This document shows, piece by piece, positions 6,333 through 8,202 of a DNA stretch of 8,202 nucleotides. A program made the translations under genes and the position numbers. Position 1 is the stretch's first letter, and each line of letters opens with the position of its first letter. This stretch comes from COE1 sp963596435 (GTDB taxonomy: Bacteria > Bacillota > Clostridia > Lachnospirales > Lachnospiraceae), in contig CAVBMG010000117.1 in the NCBI GenBank assembly GCA_963596435.1, forward strand, positions 1 through 8,202, written 5' to 3'. The notes under the pieces were generated by a model that did not search any database, was not told where the DNA came from, and saw only the letters and a program-made list of their open reading frames with translations.

Positions 6333-7234
6333 ATAATACGAAAACTTCATATGAAACAGGTGCAGCACAGGATAATACACCTGCAATACCATTGCCGAAT
6401 CCAGGAGAAGGAGGCCCCGTGTATCCTGGTAATACAAATGGCAATATGCAGGAGAATACGCCTGTGATACCACTGCCGAATCCAGGAGAAGGAGGTCCGG
6501 TATATCCTGGAAATATGAACAACCAGGGGAATAATAATGTCAATAATATGCTGCCCAATATTATAGGCACAATTATTTCCACACATCCAAGACCAAATGA
6601 GCCATGCAGACTGTGTAACTCATCCAGTACAAGAAGCGGATATATACGTTTTTTAAATGCAGCTACCGGTTACAATCCATTTGTGATCTTCGTCAATGAC
6701 AGTATGATATCGGATAATTTTAACTTTGCAGAAGTAACAGACTATGAGAGAATATCAGATGGCAGACAGATTATTACGGTCATGGGAGAGAATGGATATA
6801 TTTATGTGCAAAAGCCCATAGATGTTACGGCAAATCAGTATGCTACAGTAGCGATCATAAATACAGACAGCGGATTAGATATCCAGATGATTGCGGATAA
6901 TGGCTGCGACAGAGGTTCTAATATGGCGTGTATACGTGCAGCAAATCTGGCACACAACAGCGGCGCATTGTCTGTTGTAGTGGGCAACCAGTATGTCAAT
7001 TTCCCGAATCTGAGATATCGGGCTGTTGCAGATTTTGAATCTATATGGCCGGGACTTTATATTTATACGGTCAGTAGAAACATGACAGCAAGATTTCCTG
7101 GATTTGGAGGAAATCTTTTGCTGACTGCATCCATAGCAGTGCAGAAAGATCGCAATTATACAATCTATCTTCTGAATTGGAAAAGAGATAATAATAATGA
7201 TACCATCAAGGCATTGATCGTAGAAGACATGTAA
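6326..7234 (+). CDS. Tandem DUF4397-type protein with Pro/Gly-rich N-terminal repeats
   Basis: The function is unknown. From the ATG at 6326 the protein is 302 residues. Two copies of a 27-residue unit (about 15-63), centred on IPLPNPGEGGPVYPG, lead into an Asn-rich linker and a CRLC pair (94-97). The rest is two similar segments of roughly 90-100 residues, one from GYIRFLNAATGYNPFVIFVN (from about 106), the other from ACIRAANLAHNSGALSVVVG (from about 201). Each has an IRxxNxA opening and a VxDxExI...G...TV middle, the pattern of DUF4397, a beta-rich domain usually found in secreted proteins. Here I see neither signal peptide nor membrane segment nor sorting signal. I prefer ATG 6326 to ATG 6317, because GAAGAG (6311-6316) is well spaced only for the former. 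The gene lies 61 bases after the glucosidase. A surface or spore-layer role is conceivable but unproven. Confidence 0.85.
   Translation: MQDNTKTSYETGAAQDNTPAIPLPNPGEGGPVYPGNTNGNMQENTPVIPLPNPGEGGPVYPGNMNNQGNNNVNNMLPNIIGTIISTHPRPNEPCRLCNSSSTRSGYIRFLNAATGYNPFVIFVNDSMISDNFNFAEVTDYERISDGRQIITVMGENGYIYVQKPIDVTANQYATVAIINTDSGLDIQMIADNGCDRGSNMACIRAANLAHNSGALSVVVGNQYVNFPNLRYRAVADFESIWPGLYIYTVSRNMTARFPGFGGNLLLTASIAVQKDRNYTIYLLNWKRDNNNDTIKALIVEDM
6368..6514 (+). repeat. Direct repeat, 81-bp period, inside the DUF4397-type gene
   Basis: Copy 1 begins at 6368 and copy 2 at 6449. Over the 66 bp that align well I count 57 identical bases. Of the nine differences six are silent, and only two of 22 residues change (D to E, A to V), so the encoded repeat looks conserved by selection. 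The bases around the start codon (6323-6340) match 6443-6460 at 17 of 18 positions, so the extreme N terminus may be a remnant of a third copy. Confidence 0.9.
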
Positions 7235-7250
7235 TCAGGATATATGTAAT

Positions 7251-7287
7251 AGGAAGGAGTTACTCTATAGAACTCCTTCCTTTCTTG
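7251..7287 (+). terminator. Intrinsic terminator after the DUF4397-type gene
   Basis: An 11-bp perfect stem (AGGAAGGAGTT at 7251-7261 pairing with 7271-7281) closes a 9-base loop, 16 bases after the stop codon. It is followed by TTTCTT, a short broken T tract. The next promoter's -35 box begins within this tail, so two transcription units meet here. Confidence 0.8.
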
Positions 7288-7313
7288 CTAGTAGGGAATA
7301 CCGATGCTATAAT
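7285..7313 (+). promoter_or_regulatory. Extended -10 promoter for the DUF2752 gene
   Basis: TTGCTA (7285-7290, 4 of 6 to TTGACA) and TATAAT (7308-7313) are separated by 17 bp, and TGC directly before the -10 box makes the extended motif TGCTATAAT. The predicted start is near 7320, about 30 bases before the ATG at 7350. It should drive the DUF2752 gene and possibly the membrane protein gene after it. Confidence 0.75.
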
Positions 7314-7349
7314 ATTATAATAAAAAACGAAAGCAAACCTGGGAGATTT

Positions 7350-7808
7350 ATGCGCAAAATAATACAACGCCTGCTGCAGGATATTAAGAATTATTATATT
7401 GGAGTGTTGATATTTATCTTATACAGCATAGTGGTAAGACATGTTTTTCATGCCTTTTGCCCACAGTTAATTATTACGGGGATACCATGTGCCGGGTGTG
7501 GGATGACCAGGGCAATATACTATATTCTTACAGGACACTTCCAAAGAGGGATGGATTTGAATCCGGCGGCTCCTTTGTGGATTCTATGGTTTATGCTTGG
7601 GGCAGTTGAGAGATATGTGCTTGGACGCAATCGAAAATGGATTTTATATCTATTGGCATGTGTGTGTGTTGTAACTTTGCTGATATACATATATCGAATG
7701 AGTACGCAGTTTCCCTCTTATCCCCCTCTGACATATTACAAAAGAAATTTATTGTCCAAATACTGCACATTTTATCACAATTTATTGCAATATATATGGG
7801 ATATATGA
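7350..7808 (+). CDS. DUF2752 family membrane protein
   Basis: This is a 152-residue integral membrane protein of unknown function. The family hallmark is clear: CAGCGMTRA (47-55), then ILTGHFQRGMDLNPAAP with the conserved NP (71-72), matching the DUF2752 pattern CPGCGxTRA...NP except that Ala replaces Pro after the first Cys. Membrane segments are likely at about 15-36, 73-91 and 97-115, with the Cys motif next to or within a further hydrophobic stretch. The tail YRMSTQFPSYPPLTYYKRNLL fits the family ending, so the frame is intact; an overlapping frame from 7637 is not a gene. A GGGAG ribosome binding site (7341-7345) precedes the ATG. A Gln-rich two-helix membrane protein follows 67 bases later. 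The paired Cys suggest metal binding or a disulfide, but that is inference. Confidence 0.9.
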   Translation: MRKIIQRLLQDIKNYYIGVLIFILYSIVVRHVFHAFCPQLIITGIPCAGCGMTRAIYYILTGHFQRGMDLNPAAPLWILWFMLGAVERYVLGRNRKWILYLLACVCVVTLLIYIYRMSTQFPSYPPLTYYKRNLLSKYCTFYHNLLQYIWDI

Positions 7809-7814
7809 TAAAAT
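7785..7814 (+). promoter_or_regulatory. Weak candidate promoter for the Gln-rich membrane protein
   Basis: TTGCAA (7785-7790) and TAAAAT (7809-7814) are 18 bp apart and overlap the 3' end of the DUF2752 gene. A separate TATAAT at 7820-7825 has no matching -35 box. The region is very AT-rich, so chance matches are likely. Confidence 0.25.
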
Positions 7815-7854
7815 ACATTTATAATTTTCTCTGTGTAACAGAAGAAATGTATTT
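7811..7854 (+). promoter_or_regulatory. 10-bp inverted repeat in the leader of the last gene
   Basis: AAATACATTT (7811-7820) is exactly complementary to AAATGTATTT (7845-7854), with 24 bases between. The right arm also lies within a second near-palindrome, AAGAAAT-GT-ATTTCTT (7842-7857), so two pairings compete. Both end shortly before the ribosome binding site GTGGAGGA (7862-7869). It is not followed by a T tract, so it is not an intrinsic terminator. Confidence 0.4.
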
Positions 7855-7875
7855 CTTATGAGTGGAGGACATAAC

Positions 7876-8202
7876 ATGGACAACAATAACATGTTCGATC
7901 AGGGACAGGAGCAGCAGCCACAGTTCCAACAACAGCAGTATCAGCAGCAACCATATCAACAACAGCCATATCAGCAGCAACCCGCATATCAGGCACCGAC
8001 AGGAGATCTGGAAGAACCGGTATCTTTTGGAGAGTGGATGATTACACTGTTGATTATGATGATTCCCTGCGTGAACATCGTTATGATGTTTGTATGGGCA
8101 TTTGGCAATAGCAAGAAGAGTAAATCCAATTATTTCAAAGCTTCTCTTGTATGGGCATTGATCGGCATTGTAATAATGATTTTATTCATGGTAATTGGCG
8201 GA
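7876..8202 (+). CDS. Gln-rich two-helix membrane protein, 3' end missing
   Basis: The first 109 codons are visible and the frame is open to the window end. The ATG at 7876 is well supported by GGAGG (7864-7868) seven bases upstream. Residues 9-39 are dominated by Gln, with three exact YQQQP units (22-36) and related Q/Y/P sequence around them. After a short acidic link (GDLEEPVSFGEW, 43-54) come two hydrophobic segments at about 54-76 (MITLLIMMIPCVNIVMMFVWAF) and 88-108, joined by a basic loop (NSKKSKSNYFK). This resembles small clostridial membrane proteins with a low-complexity cytoplasmic tail; I do not recognise a named family with certainty. It may share transcription with the DUF2752 gene just upstream. 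Function unknown. Confidence 0.85.
   Translation, partial: MDNNNMFDQGQEQQPQFQQQQYQQQPYQQQPYQQQPAYQAPTGDLEEPVSFGEWMITLLIMMIPCVNIVMMFVWAFGNSKKSKSNYFKASLVWALIGIVIMILFMVIGG
7939..7983 (+). repeat. Three 15-bp units coding YQQQP
   Basis: Three consecutive 15-bp units encode YQQQP three times. The units mix CAG and CAA codons and are therefore not identical in DNA, so the amino-acid pattern rather than the nucleotide repeat seems to be kept. Such tracts can still change length by slippage. Confidence 0.85.

Noticed and set aside
6240..6586. Several open frames on the minus strand across the DUF4397 repeat region
   Set aside because: Their repeated GYTGPPSPGFG-like peptides are the reverse translation of the Pro/Gly repeat on the plus strand, which has the better start, length and domain match.
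7637..7861. 74-codon plus-strand frame overlapping the 3' half of the DUF2752 gene
   Set aside because: I considered a frameshift extending DUF2752. The annotated frame keeps the family ending (YRM...FP..PPL...NLL), so no frameshift is needed, and the overlapping frame has no ribosome binding site.
7939..7983. Three 15-bp units as a possible CRISPR-like or mobile repeat
   Set aside because: The units are contiguous without spacers, differ in codon choice and are in frame in a coding sequence, so they are a protein repeat.

Overview
The window looks like chromosomal DNA from a low-to-mid GC Firmicute of class Clostridia, most likely a gut Lachnospiraceae. This is inferred from the EF-G and EF-Tu sequences, strong AGGAGG-type ribosome binding sites, Bacillota-type promoters (TTGAAA-17-TATAAT; extended TGCTATAAT) and the accessory gene types. 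All seven genes I accept lie on the + strand. I see no rRNA, tRNA, CRISPR array, insertion sequence, phage gene or attachment site.

Layout: (1) 1-3433 is the end of a str-type locus. It holds fusA (EF-G, 5' end cut by the window), a hairpin in the gap, a very good separate promoter, tuf (EF-Tu) and a strong intrinsic terminator. (2) 3434-6264 is an apparent carbohydrate-use pair: an AraC-family regulator with a TTG start, then a cytoplasmic GH13 alpha-glucosidase with a complete catalytic set. A 10-bp inverted repeat brackets the likely glucosidase promoter. (3) 6326-7281 holds a tandem DUF4397-type protein with two 27-residue Pro/Gly-rich repeats and no visible signal peptide, closed by a hairpin terminator. 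(4) 7285-8202 has its own strong promoter, a DUF2752 membrane protein with the CxxCGxTRA motif, and the start of a Gln-rich two-helix membrane protein that runs off the window.

The elongation factors are housekeeping genes and are transcriptionally insulated from what follows. The regulator probably controls the glucosidase next to it, which would release glucose from imported alpha-glucosides. The DUF4397 gene may be read through from the glucosidase, since I find neither a terminator nor a convincing promoter in the 61-base gap. The last two genes look like a membrane-associated pair of unknown role.

The most unusual non-coding signal is that several start regions can base-pair with nearby sequence: tuf, the araC-type gene, the glucosidase and, in a pseudoknot order, the DUF4397 gene. 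None of this is proof of regulation. I do not see a complete new defence or mobile system. The least explained parts are the DUF4397 gene and the DUF2752/Gln-rich pair.
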